Position numbers and translations under genes: made by a program
Assembly: GCF_009827535.1 (NCBI RefSeq)
Contig: NZ_WTYN01000001.1
Location: 372,001 to 436,000, forward strand
Reading direction: 5' to 3'
Source of the DNA: Qipengyuania oceanensis
GTDB lineage: Bacteria > Pseudomonadota > Alphaproteobacteria > Sphingomonadales > Sphingomonadaceae
Length of the DNA: 64,000 nucleotides
Notes under the pieces: model-generated
Told to the model about the DNA's origin: nothing
The model's input: the letters and a program-made list of their open reading frames with translations, nothing else
Database searches by the model: none
Shown here: positions 28,748 to 37,788 of the stretch, in pieces
Numbering within the stretch: the stretch's first letter is position 1
Layout of the letters: every line of letters starts with the position of its first letter

Positions 28748-30118
28748 TCAATCGAGGGCGGGGACGCTCAGCGTGAAGCGAGCGCCCCGCCCCGGTTCGC
28801 TCTCCACGGTCAGCTCTCCGCCCATCGCACGGGCTATCCGGCGCGAAATGTAGAGCCCGAGCCCCGAGCCACCGTCGCCGCTGCGACCCAGGCGTTCGAA
28901 TTTCTCGAAAATCTTGCGTTGCTGGTCTGCGTCCAGCCCCGGGCCCTGATCGGCAACGGTCAGTGTCGCATGGTCGCCGGTCCGCCCGATCGATAGGGAA
29001 ACCGTGCTGCCTTCCGGCGCATAGCGGATGGCATTGCCCACCAGGTTCAGCACCACTTGCATGACCCGCCGGAATTCAGCCCTGGCCATCTGGCTCGCCT
29101 CCGCACCCGGCAGCACCAGATCTATCCCGCGTTCCTGAGCCTTTCCGCCTAGGATACCGCTTGCCCTGCGCACCGCGTCGATGAGGTCGATCTGATCCGG
29201 CGCGGTATGGAAATCGTCCTTCTCGACCGCATCGAGGTCCGCGAGGTCGTCGATCAGGCCGAGCAGATGCTGCGCCGCGTCGGCAATATCCCCGGCGTAC
29301 TCGCTGTATTCCTTCTTCAGCGGCCCGGCGAGGCGCGAGCGGATGGTTTCCGCATTGGCGATGATGCGCCCGATCGGTTCGCGCAGGACCGGTGCGATGT
29401 CGCGTCCGATCGGCGTTGCATCGGCATCGCTCGCTTCGAGCGGCTTGCGCGAGGGCAGCGGCGTATCGGCAGTCAGGTAAAGCTGGAACCCCGCGCTGCC
29501 TTGCTCCGCCTGTCCCAGCGGGACGAGCGAAGCGGTCCACAACCTGGACGAGCCTTCGATCACGCAGCGCGCACCGTCGAGAATACGCCAGTGCATCGGC
29601 TGCTCATGCCCGAGTTCCGGCAATTCCAGGAAATCGGTCCAGGCGCGGCCCAGCCCACCTTCCATCCGTTCGACAAGGCCGGCAAGATCGCCTGCATCGC
29701 TGCTGACCGAAAGGACGCGTTGACCGGGGCCGAGCCGGGCTGAAAATTCCGCCAGCTGGCGGTCGATCTCGCGAATTCGTCGTGCCTCGGCTTCTTCGGT
29801 TTCGGGCGCCTGCGCCTCTATGTTCCAGGACACGACGCCGATGTCGCATCCTGCTTCGCCACCCTGTCCGACTGGCGTTACTTCGACCCATGCGGAAACG
29901 TGGCGCTCGCCATCGAAAGCGCGGACCTCGCGCGAAAGGCGAAGACCGTACTCGCGCGACCTTCGAACGAGCGCGAGCAGTTCGGGAACCGCGATCACCC
30001 CCTCGAGGCTGCCGCCGCACTCGCCGTGCAACCGGGCGAGCAGCTCGTCGGCCTCGACCAGGCGGTCCGCCGCATCGCTTCGCCCTACGGCCAGATAGGT
30101 CGTCGTGGTGATTGTCAT
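28748..30118 (-). CDS. Histidine-kinase-like protein lacking the phosphoacceptor His
   Basis: The 456-residue soluble protein has an N-terminal PAS-like sensory part (about 15-215), a dimerisation-type helical hairpin (about 238-300) and an intact HATPase domain: N box NLVGNAIRYAPEG (Asn362), G1 box DQGPGLD (390-396) and G2 box GSGLGLYISRRIARAMGG. In the H-box position, where kinases have SHELRTPL, it reads APVLREPI: Pro243 replaces His. The following QHLLGLIDDLADLDAVE helix is normal. So it should bind ATP but cannot autophosphorylate in the usual way, recalling DivL-type pseudokinases. The start overlaps the upstream unknown gene by four bases. No membrane segment is seen. Confidence 0.8.
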   Translation of the reverse strand: MTITTTTYLAVGRSDAADRLVEADELLARLHGECGGSLEGVIAVPELLALVRRSREYGLRLSREVRAFDGERHVSAWVEVTPVGQGGEAGCDIGVVSWNIEAQAPETEEAEARRIREIDRQLAEFSARLGPGQRVLSVSSDAGDLAGLVERMEGGLGRAWTDFLELPELGHEQPMHWRILDGARCVIEGSSRLWTASLVPLGQAEQGSAGFQLYLTADTPLPSRKPLEASDADATPIGRDIAPVLREPIGRIIANAETIRSRLAGPLKKEYSEYAGDIADAAQHLLGLIDDLADLDAVEKDDFHTAPDQIDLIDAVRRASGILGGKAQERGIDLVLPGAEASQMARAEFRRVMQVVLNLVGNAIRYAPEGSTVSLSIGRTGDHATLTVADQGPGLDADQQRKIFEKFERLGRSGDGGSGLGLYISRRIARAMGGELTVESEPGRGARFTLSVPALD

Positions 30119-31077
30119 CGCGGCAACCCGCTTGCGGCATCGTCGAGTATCGCTGCCGCCTCGTCCGGATCGATGGCACTGCTGCCCGGGGGCAGGCTCA
30201 CCGAGGGATGAAGGAAGACTAGCTGCAGGTCGACGGAATGGGGCTTCAATCCGGTCGCGCGGAGCGACAGCAGCAGCCGAGCCGCCTGCGATTCATTGGT
30301 CGAGAGGATGATGCGGTTGCGCGGTTGGCCCGATGCTGCGGCCAGAGCGCTGACGAAAAGCGCTACACCGGCGTGTTCGATCGAGAGCGCAGCCGTGACG
30401 CCTTTCCCCATCGCCACGACCAGGCGTTCCAGCAGGCCCAGGCGGCTCGTGCTGCTGTCGAAAGCGGCACGCAGCGCGCCCTCGGCGGCGTCGAGCGCGT
30501 TTACGCTGGCTGGCCCGGCCTTCCCGCGCCAGCACTGAAGCGCTTCGTGGAAAAGCTCGGGCGGCAATTCGCCTAGCGGCAACTCCATCCTGCGCTGCGA
30601 CTGGGCGAAGCGAGCCTGCGCCGCGAGCGCGGCCATGCCCAGTCCCGAAGTCGAGGTCTCGTCGGAGGCGATCAAGGCCTGGACGAGCGGGGAAAGGACC
30701 GGGTCGAGCGCCCGTTCAGATTCCATCCGCAGAGCCAATTGCCATTCCAGCGCGACGGCGTGGCAATGGGCGAGCAATGCCGAATGGTCGATCAGCGCCC
30801 GAAACAACGCCTGGGTCCGCCTCGGATCGGGCACGAAGTCCCGATCGCTGTCGCTCGCGTGCATTTCGGCGGCAATCAGCTCTCGAGCCATGCCTGCGAG
30901 CATGCCGCGAACGCGCGCCACGACCTCGTCGCTGAACAACGCATGGTCGGCATTGCCGAGCAGGTGGCCGAGCACCGGCGCCACCTTGGCAAGATCGCCG
31001 TCGCCACGCGCCAGCCTTTCAGCGAGCTGGTCGACGTGGTCGGTCTTCGCGGAACTGATCTGGGCGCGCTCGATCAT
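30115..31077 (-). CDS. Unknown helical protein coupled to the kinase-like gene
   Basis: I do not recognise this 320-residue protein. It is almost entirely helical, Ala/Leu-rich, without membrane spans, signal peptide or enzyme motif. Segments include LAERLARGDGDLAKVAPVLGHLLG near the N-terminus, ARELIAAEMHASDSDRDFVP, and a conserved-looking C-terminal stretch ATGLKPHSVDLQLVFLHPSV. Its stop overlaps the kinase-like gene by four bases, so the two products are made together and may interact. A CtrA-like box lies 23 bp upstream of its ATG. A DUF2336-type scaffold is a possible but unproven relation. Confidence 0.6.
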   Translation of the reverse strand: MIERAQISSAKTDHVDQLAERLARGDGDLAKVAPVLGHLLGNADHALFSDEVVARVRGMLAGMARELIAAEMHASDSDRDFVPDPRRTQALFRALIDHSALLAHCHAVALEWQLALRMESERALDPVLSPLVQALIASDETSTSGLGMAALAAQARFAQSQRRMELPLGELPPELFHEALQCWRGKAGPASVNALDAAEGALRAAFDSSTSRLGLLERLVVAMGKGVTAALSIEHAGVALFVSALAAASGQPRNRIILSTNESQAARLLLSLRATGLKPHSVDLQLVFLHPSVSLPPGSSAIDPDEAAAILDDAASGLPR

Positions 31078-31099
31078 GCGATGAACCTAGCACAGCGTA

Positions 31100-31115
31100 G
31101 TTAAGCGGGCGTTAG
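31100..31115 (-). promoter_or_regulatory. CtrA-like binding site
   Basis: On the minus strand the sequence CTAA-CGCCCGC-TTAAC matches the CtrA consensus TTAA-N7-TTAAC at eight of nine positions. It overlaps the stop codon of the preceding gene and lies 23 bp before the ATG of the unknown 320-residue protein. The leader would then be very short. Confidence 0.4.
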
Positions 31116-32300
31116 CCGCGCCTGTCGCTGCACGAGCAGCAGGAGGCCGATGATCGCGAGGCACAAACCGGCCATGGCAGGCTTGAGCAAGCCGATCCCT
31201 GCGCCGATCGCGAGGACGATGTAAACGAGCGTACGATCCTTTAAGGGCGCGAGCAGGCGCGACTGGCTCACCTGTTCCGAAAGGTGAAGCAGGCCGATCA
31301 GCATCAGGGCAAGGACCCCCATCTCGATACGCGGGCCTCCGTCAGCGGCGAGCACGGACAGCGCGACCAGACTGACATCGAACACGAGTGAAAAAGCCGT
31401 AGCAACCCATTGCTTTTGGCTGCCCTTCTGCCGGATGGCCGCTAGCATATCGCTCAAGGAACGGCCGATGTCCCGCGCAAAGGATCCGAAGGCGAGCAGG
31501 CCAAGCCCCAGAACCGGCATGCCTTCGGAGGCCGCGGCAACCGAGCCGACGGCGCAGACTGCCCCTATTATCGACGCGGGAAGACCTGTCGCCTGCCGGT
31601 CGAGCGCCCTGCCGGCAAAGCGGAGCGCGATCACGTCCGCCAGAGAGCGCGTCGGTTGGGCCAGGCCGCTGTGTTTGGCAAACCGCCGCAGGAATTCGGT
31701 TTCCTGTGCGGCGAGCTGCGTTTCGTCGCGTGCGAGCAGCCAACCTGCGCGCATGGCTTTCGCCCCGTCGATTGGGACTACCCTGGTGCCGCGCTGCAGT
31801 GCGATTCGCAGCAATGCGGACACCGGATCGATATCGACCGGCAACTGCGAAAGCGCTTCGATACTCGCCCCGCTGGCCCGCAATACGCCCGCCCACGCCC
31901 ATTCGCCGTCGATCCGCTCGTACCCTTCCTCGACCGCGCCTTCCGCCGGTATCACGAGCACACCCGATCGCTCACCCAGGTGCTTTTCGACCGCCGCGCC
32001 CGCCGGCAGGACACCGTCGCCGAAGAGGAGCAATTCATCGCCGGCCGCGACTTGCCCCAGCAGCGACCTGGCACCCGATACGGCAGTAAACTTGACGCCC
32101 AGGTCGCGCGCGGCATCCTGCAGGTCGATCACCTCGGCATCGATCGTGTCGACCAGGCACACTACGCGGTCGGCACCCATGCGCACCGCCAGCTCTATCT
32201 GGCGCTCGGCAATGCTCTGCCCGGCGAAATGCAGCAGTCCGCGGGGAATTTCTCCGCCGCTTTCCGGCTCGGCACAAATTGATAGCAGTGCCACCAGCAC
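31101..32300 (-). CDS. Unknown protein: nucleotidyltransferase-like domain fused to a membrane domain
   Basis: The 399-residue product has a GTG start. Its N-terminal half (about 1-190) resembles a sugar-nucleotide/MobA-type transferase core: RGLLHFAGQSIAERQIELAV, GADRVVCLVDT, ELLLFGDGVLPAG and RIDGEWAWAGVLRA. However, the Gly-rich nucleotide loop is missing. The C-terminal half (about 230-395) has five or six membrane helices. This recalls cytidylyltransferase-CDP-alcohol phosphotransferase fusions, yet the DGxxAR...D motif of the latter is absent. The arrangement suggests a membrane-bound polar-lipid or glycoconjugate function, but that is speculation. It lies 23 bp before the unknown/kinase pair and is divergent from the TipN-like gene. 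Confidence 0.6.
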   Translation of the reverse strand: MLVALLSICAEPESGGEIPRGLLHFAGQSIAERQIELAVRMGADRVVCLVDTIDAEVIDLQDAARDLGVKFTAVSGARSLLGQVAAGDELLLFGDGVLPAGAAVEKHLGERSGVLVIPAEGAVEEGYERIDGEWAWAGVLRASGASIEALSQLPVDIDPVSALLRIALQRGTRVVPIDGAKAMRAGWLLARDETQLAAQETEFLRRFAKHSGLAQPTRSLADVIALRFAGRALDRQATGLPASIIGAVCAVGSVAAASEGMPVLGLGLLAFGSFARDIGRSLSDMLAAIRQKGSQKQWVATAFSLVFDVSLVALSVLAADGGPRIEMGVLALMLIGLLHLSEQVSQSRLLAPLKDRTLVYIVLAIGAGIGLLKPAMAGLCLAIIGLLLLVQRQARLTPA

Positions 32301-32442
32301 GCGCGAATTCTCCCGTCTCGAAGCCCGACCTTATCGGCTTGCCGCCACCTTGACCACGGCATTCGCACCCCGATCGGGCAAACCAAAAGGTGGCGCAGGT
32401 TAACGCTCTTTCACCATTGCAGAAACATGGTAGATTTGCCCG

Positions 32443-35067
32443 ATGACATCCGGAACGCATATTCGCGCGGTCGACGAGACGAAGCCTGGCAAGGATCTGC
32501 TGGCCGAAGACGCGCCGCTGGAACTCGACCAGCCCGCAGATAGCGATGGCGAGTGGGTCGACTGGGTCGACGAGCCCGCAGCGACGGCCCGTCGTCCGAT
32601 GGACTACTTGTTGCCGGCGGTTTTCGGTCTCGCCATCGCAGGTTGGACGGGTTTCTTCGCTTTCGTAAGGCGCGCGGAGATCCTGGCCGGTGCGAGCGGC
32701 GAGCAGTGGATCGGCTTCATCACCCAATGGGCGATACCCGTGCTGCTGGTGATCGCGGTCTGGCTGCTGGCGATGCGGTTGAGCCGCCGCGAAGCGGCCC
32801 GGTTCGGCGATGCCGCCGCTGCCCTGTCGTCCGAAGCGCGCGAACTGGAGACGCGCCTTTCGGTCGTCAATCGCGAGCTGAGCCTGGCGCGCGAGTTCCT
32901 CGGCGAGCAGTCGCGCGAACTGGATTTCCTGGGCCGGACCGCTGCGGACCGGCTGTCCACGCATGCCGACAGGCTGCAGGCGCTAATTCACGACAACAGC
33001 GCGCAACTCGACACGATCGCTTCAGTGAGTACCTCGGCAGTCGAGAACATGGACCGCTTACGCGACGACCTGCCGGTGATCGCCAATTCGGCCCGCGACG
33101 TGACCAATCGCATCGCCGGCGCTGGTCGCGAAGCGCATATTCAGGTCGCGGACCTCGTGACTGAGTTCGAGCGGTTGCAGGAAATTGGCGAAGCGAGCGA
33201 GAAGCAGGTGGCGTCCTTCCGGTCGCGCGTGGACGACGCCGTCGCCGCATTCCACCAGCAGGCCGGCCAGCTCGGCGACGTTGCCGACCAGCGGTTCGCG
33301 GCCCTGCGCGACAGGTCCGACCAGTTCCGCCACGAGCTTGCCGCGCGCGAGGTCGACGCGCTGGCCGCGATGCGTACGCGCGCGGACCAGCTGGACGAAC
33401 AGATCGCCGCAGCACGGCTGGCGCTCGAAGCGGAGGAAGAGGAAGCGCTGAAGTCGCTGAGGTCGCGGGTCGAGACGCTTCGGGACGAGGCTGGCACCAT
33501 CTCTCGCTCCGTCCGCAATGCGGAAGACCATGCTGCCACGGCCTGGCAGGGACAGATCGAGCAGATCCGGGCACGACTGGTCGAAGCGATCGAAGAGATC
33601 CAGCGCATCGACGCTCTCGCACTGGAGAATGCACAGGCGAAAATGGCCGGTCTGCGCCAGGAAGCCGAGAACATCGACGCGAAGCTCATCGAGCGCAACG
33701 CCGTTTTCGCATCGGAGCTCGAGAAGCGGCAGAAGATCTTCGCCGACGACGAGGCCAGTGCGATCGCTGCCCTACACGAACGCCTGGCATTCCTGGACGA
33801 GCAGGTGGCATCGCGCCAAGATGCCCGCATCGAGCAGGCACGCACGTTCGCGGGCGAGAGCGACGCGCTGGTTGCTCGGATCGATGGCCTCGGCGAGGCG
33901 CTGGACGCGATGGCCGAACGGGCAATCCAGGTCGAATCGGTGCTCGGTACCGGTGCGGACACTCTACATGCCAAGCTCGGAGAGAGCCGGGAAGCGATCG
34001 ACGCGACGAAAACCGTGCTCGCAGACCTGACCGAAGCGAGCGTGCGCCTGCTCGAACTTATCCAGGCGGGATCGCAGCACAGCAAGGGCGAGCTTGTAGA
34101 ATCGATCGGCGTCGCCAACCGCCAGCTAGAACAGATCGAGGAGCGCGGACAGGCGATGCGGCTGATGCTCGAGGCCTCCGAAGAACGCGGCAAGTCGCTA
34201 TCGGATTATGTCATCCGCGCTCGCACCGTGAGCGAGGAGACGGCCGGCCACATCGACCGGCTCCACGAGGGCTTCGATCAGCGCAACCGCCAGCACATGC
34301 ACGAGCTCGGCCGGTTGCAGGAGCAGCTCGTCACGCTGTCGACGCAGAGCGATGCCCTTTCGCAGCGCGCCAGGACAGAGCTGTCAGAAGCGATCGAACA
34401 GCTGGAAGGCGCGGTGCGTGCCGTCGGGTCGAGCCTTGCGGAGACATCGCGGGATAATGTCCGCAAGCTGGCCGACGAAGTCGGCGAAGAAAGCGCCAAG
34501 GCGGTCGAACGCGCCCTCAGCGAACATACACGGCAATCGATCTCCGACGTCGAACAGGCGGCGGCTCGCGCCTCTACCGTCAGCCGCGAGGCCGCCGGTC
34601 AGCTCAGGGACCAGCTCGTCAAGGTGGACGAGCTTGCCGGCAATCTCGAAGCGCGCGTCGCACGGGCGCGTGAGCGGGCCGAGGAAAACACCGGCAATGA
34701 TTTCGCCCGGCGCATGGCGCTCATCACCGAAAGCCTCAATTCGAATGCTATCGACATCTCAAAGGCACTGGACAGCGAAATTCCGGACACGACCTGGGCA
34801 TCCTATCTGCGCGGTGACCGGAGCATTTTCACCCGCCGCGCCGTACGCCTGGTGGACAATGTTTCGGCTCGCGATATCGCCGAAATCTACGATAACGACA
34901 CGGCGTTCCGCGACCAGGTGGCCCGCTATGTCGCCGATTTCGAGGCCATGCTGCGCTCGGTTCTCTCGACCCGCGACGGCAACGCGCTGGGCGTCACATT
35001 GCTTGGTTCGGACATGGGCAAGCTCTATGTCGTGCTGGCGCAGGCGATCGAGCGCCTGCGCGACTAG
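32443..35067 (+). CDS. TipN-like polarity protein (two membrane helices plus long coiled coil)
   Basis: The 874-residue protein has an acidic N-terminal tail (1-50), two membrane helices (about 55-75 and 93-111) and some 620 residues of coiled coil rich in Ala, Glu, Arg, Leu and Gln. It ends in a compact C-terminal domain (about 740-874: KALDSEIPDTTWASYLRGD, FTRRAVRLVDNVSARDIAEI, LGVTLLGSDMGKLYVVLAQA). Size, membrane-helix position and plan match Caulobacter TipN, which marks the new pole and guides division-plane and flagellum placement. Function here is inference. It could also be a general membrane-anchored scaffold. It stands alone and converges on the DUF1467 gene (3 bp apart). Confidence 0.7.
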   Translation: MTSGTHIRAVDETKPGKDLLAEDAPLELDQPADSDGEWVDWVDEPAATARRPMDYLLPAVFGLAIAGWTGFFAFVRRAEILAGASGEQWIGFITQWAIPVLLVIAVWLLAMRLSRREAARFGDAAAALSSEARELETRLSVVNRELSLAREFLGEQSRELDFLGRTAADRLSTHADRLQALIHDNSAQLDTIASVSTSAVENMDRLRDDLPVIANSARDVTNRIAGAGREAHIQVADLVTEFERLQEIGEASEKQVASFRSRVDDAVAAFHQQAGQLGDVADQRFAALRDRSDQFRHELAAREVDALAAMRTRADQLDEQIAAARLALEAEEEEALKSLRSRVETLRDEAGTISRSVRNAEDHAATAWQGQIEQIRARLVEAIEEIQRIDALALENAQAKMAGLRQEAENIDAKLIERNAVFASELEKRQKIFADDEASAIAALHERLAFLDEQVASRQDARIEQARTFAGESDALVARIDGLGEALDAMAERAIQVESVLGTGADTLHAKLGESREAIDATKTVLADLTEASVRLLELIQAGSQHSKGELVESIGVANRQLEQIEERGQAMRLMLEASEERGKSLSDYVIRARTVSEETAGHIDRLHEGFDQRNRQHMHELGRLQEQLVTLSTQSDALSQRARTELSEAIEQLEGAVRAVGSSLAETSRDNVRKLADEVGEESAKAVERALSEHTRQSISDVEQAAARASTVSREAAGQLRDQLVKVDELAGNLEARVARARERAEENTGNDFARRMALITESLNSNAIDISKALDSEIPDTTWASYLRGDRSIFTRRAVRLVDNVSARDIAEIYDNDTAFRDQVARYVADFEAMLRSVLSTRDGNALGVTLLGSDMGKLYVVLAQAIERLRD

Positions 35068-35070
35068 CGA

Positions 35071-35352
35071 TCAGCTGCCGCGGGCCGGCGGTTCGGGAAA
35101 AATCCTGATGTCGTCGATCCCGATCCAGCCATACACGTAGTTCAGGACGTAGATCGTCGTCAGCACCATCGCGACGAGGGTGGCGCGAACCACGAGCTTG
35201 CCGGGCCGGAAGTTGCCAGGTGCGCTGTCTGCCTGTCCGGGCACCTTGTCGATGCCGAGCTCGTCGTGCGTGCGAACGCCGAACGGCAGCAGGACGAATG
35301 CGCTCATCACCCAGAACAGGGCGTAGATTGCGAGTATCGAGGTCCACTGCAT
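35071..35352 (-). CDS. DUF1467 family membrane protein
   Basis: The 93-residue protein has two membrane helices (about 4-24 and 56-75) joined by a loop with LLPFGVRTHDELGID and VPGQADSAPGNF, which is the DUF1467 signature. The family is small, alphaproteobacterial and of unknown function. It is often found, as here, directly after the RNase J gene (4 bp gap), at the end of the nuo-birA-coaX-rnj run. Confidence 0.9.
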   Translation of the reverse strand: MQWTSILAIYALFWVMSAFVLLPFGVRTHDELGIDKVPGQADSAPGNFRPGKLVVRATLVAMVLTTIYVLNYVYGWIGIDDIRIFPEPPARGS

Positions 35353-35356
35353 CGCG

Positions 35357-37006
35357 TCAGTCGCCCAGCATCATCACGCGGACCTGCGGGCGCTTGCCGC
35401 TCCAGCGCTGCGCCGCCCTGCGCGTCGCGAGACGGGTGGCTTCGGAAATCTCGGAGCGGTCCTTGCGCGCGGCGCCCTTGAGCCGCGCGATGGCCTTTTC
35501 GATATCTGCCGTCGCCTCGAGAACGAACTGCGGCATGTCCTCGTCGAGCGGCAGGCCGAAAGCCTCGATATGCGGCTGCAGCTTGCGGTCGAGCACGACG
35601 ACGATCGCACCATCGCGCATGATCCGCCGGCGCATGGTGATCGCCTCGCCATCGGCCGGCACGATGAGATCCCCGTCGAGCAGCAGCCTGCCGGTCTGCA
35701 CCTGAGCGATCCGTTCCGCCTTGCCGGGCGCGAGCCGCACGATGTCGCCGTTCTTCTGGACGATATTCGCCGCGATCCCGTGCGCTTTGCCGACACGCGC
35801 CTGTTCGGCCATGTGCTTCATCTCGCCATGCACTGGGACGAGCACGTCGGGCCGCAACCAGCTGTACAGGGCTTCCAGCTCCGGGCGGCCCGGATGACCG
35901 GATACGTGAATCAGTTCCTGCCGATCGGTGACCATCACGATGCCGCGCTCGGCGAGCTTGTTCTGGACTGCGCCGATCGAAATTTCGTTGCCGGGTATCT
36001 GCCGGCTCGAGAACAGCACCACGTCTCCGGCGACCAGTTCGATCGGGTGGTTCTCCTCCGCGATGCGGGCAAGCGCAGCGCGTGGTTCGCCCTGCCCGCC
36101 GGTCGCGACGATCAGGACTTCTCCACGCGGCAGGCTCATCGCCGTGTCGAAATCGACCGGCTTCGGGAAATCCTGGAGGTAGCCATTGTCCTGCGCGACC
36201 TCGATGATGCGGTCGAGGGACCGGCCCGCTACGCACAGCTGCCGGCCGGTCGCCTTCGCGACTTCGCCGAGCGTGTGCAGGCGCGCGACGTTGCTGGCGA
36301 AGGTGGTGACCAGTACGCGCTTGCCGGCGTGCCGCTTCACCTCGTCCATCAGGCCCTTGTAGACCGCCCCTTCCGAGCCGCTCGGCTGCGGATTGAAGAC
36401 ATTGGTCGAATCGCAGACAAGCGCGAGAATGCCTTCATCGCCCAGTTCGATCAGTTCCTGCTCGGTCGTCGGATCACCGATTATCGGCTCGTCATCGAGC
36501 TTCCAGTCGCCGGTGTGGAACACCGTGCCGTAGGGCGTTTCGAGCAGCAGCGCGTTGCCTTCCGCGATCGAATGGGCGAGCGGCACGTAGGTGACGTCGA
36601 ACGGGCCGATCGCGAAATTGCCGTGGTCTTCCTCGACCACGTGTACTTCGACCGTATCAAGCAGACCGGCCTCGGCCAGCTTGCGCCGCACCAGATCGGC
36701 GGTGAACGGGGTCGCCCAGATCGGTACGCCCAGTTCCTCCGCGAAATAGGGGACCGCGCCGATGTGATCCTCGTGCGCGTGGGTGAGCACGATCCCGAGG
36801 AGATCGTCGGCACGCTCCTCGATGAAGTCGAGGTCGGCAAAAACCAGGTCGACACCGGGATACTGGTCGCCGCTGAACGTCATGCCCAGGTCGACCATCA
36901 GCCACTTCCCGTCGCATCCGTAAAGATTGACGTTCATGCCGATCTCGCCCGACCCGCCGAGCGCAAGGAAGAGCAGTTCGTTTTCGGGGGAGTAATCGCG
37001 TCTCAC
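35357..37006 (-). CDS. rnj: Ribonuclease J
   Basis: The 549-residue metallo-beta-lactamase/beta-CASP nuclease has the metal motif His76-Ala-His-Glu-Asp-His81 ([15 protein letters not shown]). The beta-CASP part includes [12 protein letters not shown] and [22 protein letters not shown], followed by [11 protein letters not shown]-type and [12 protein letters not shown] sequences. RNase J processes and degrades RNA with 5'-to-3' exonuclease and endonuclease activity; in alphaproteobacteria it works beside RNase E. The start overlaps coaX by four bases. Confidence 0.95.
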   Translation of the reverse strand: MRRDYSPENELLFLALGGSGEIGMNVNLYGCDGKWLMVDLGMTFSGDQYPGVDLVFADLDFIEERADDLLGIVLTHAHEDHIGAVPYFAEELGVPIWATPFTADLVRRKLAEAGLLDTVEVHVVEEDHGNFAIGPFDVTYVPLAHSIAEGNALLLETPYGTVFHTGDWKLDDEPIIGDPTTEQELIELGDEGILALVCDSTNVFNPQPSGSEGAVYKGLMDEVKRHAGKRVLVTTFASNVARLHTLGEVAKATGRQLCVAGRSLDRIIEVAQDNGYLQDFPKPVDFDTAMSLPRGEVLIVATGGQGEPRAALARIAEENHPIELVAGDVVLFSSRQIPGNEISIGAVQNKLAERGIVMVTDRQELIHVSGHPGRPELEALYSWLRPDVLVPVHGEMKHMAEQARVGKAHGIAANIVQKNGDIVRLAPGKAERIAQVQTGRLLLDGDLIVPADGEAITMRRRIMRDGAIVVVLDRKLQPHIEAFGLPLDEDMPQFVLEATADIEKAIARLKGAARKDRSEISEATRLATRRAAQRWSGKRPQVRVMMLGD

Positions 37007-37788
37007 GCAGTGCCCGCCCGTTCCGCGAGGATCGCCAGCCCGTCGAGCGTGAGGTCGGCATCGACCGCATCGAAAGCATCCGTGTGCTGGTCGAACAGGA
37101 TCGCCAGGCCTCCTGTCGCGACCACCGTGAGATCGCGTCCGATCTCGGCCTTCATGCGCCCGATCAGCCCCTCCATCATCGCGACATAGCCCCAGAATAC
37201 GCCGACCAGCATCTGATCCTCGGTATTCGTGCCGATCACGCTGCGCGAACGCGGTGCCTCGATTGCGATCCGGGGCAGCATCGCAGTCTTGCCGACGAGC
37301 GCATCGAGCGAGAGGTTGATGCCGGGGGCTATGATCCCGCCCTTGTATGCCCCGTTGAAATCAATCGCGTCGAACGTCGTCGCGGTACCGAAATCGACGA
37401 TGATCAAATCGCCGTCGAACTTGGCGTGGGCGGCAAGCGCGTTGAGCGCGCGGTCGGCGCCGAGCGATCGCGGGTTGTCGACGTCGATCTGGAAATTCCA
37501 GCAGGCCGCACCCTGCCCGGCGACCAGCGGCGTGATGTCGAAGTATTTCTCCGCCAGCACGGTCAGGTTGTGAATCGCCCGCGGCACGACCGTGCCCACG
37601 ATGATCTGGTCGATATCCTGCCGCCCCAGCCCTTCGAGCTCGAGCAGTTGCATCAGCCAGACCGCATATTCGTCTCCCGTGCGACGGGGATCGGTCGCAA
37701 TGCGCCAGCGGGCCTTGATCTCGCGCCCCTCGTAAAGCGCAAAGACGACATTTGTGTTTCCGACATCGGCGACAAGCAGCATCTTCAA
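37003..37788 (-). CDS. coaX: Type III pantothenate kinase
   Basis: CoaX phosphorylates pantothenate, the first step of CoA synthesis. The 261-residue ASKHA-fold protein starts [21 protein letters not shown] (phosphate loop) and has [12 protein letters not shown] and [14 protein letters not shown], the ATP and pantothenate motifs, then [17 protein letters not shown]. It overlaps birA and rnj by four bases each. Confidence 0.95.
   Translation of the reverse strand: MKMLLVADVGNTNVVFALYEGREIKARWRIATDPRRTGDEYAVWLMQLLELEGLGRQDIDQIIVGTVVPRAIHNLTVLAEKYFDITPLVAGQGAACWNFQIDVDNPRSLGADRALNALAAHAKFDGDLIIVDFGTATTFDAIDFNGAYKGGIIAPGINLSLDALVGKTAMLPRIAIEAPRSRSVIGTNTEDQMLVGVFWGYVAMMEGLIGRMKAEIGRDLTVVATGGLAILFDQHTDAFDAVDADLTLDGLAILAERAGTA

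Noticed and set aside
32399-32414. Second CtrA-like site (GTTAA-N7-TCAC) before the TipN-like gene
   Set aside because: Only seven of nine consensus positions match; too weak to list as a feature, mentioned only as context for the locus.
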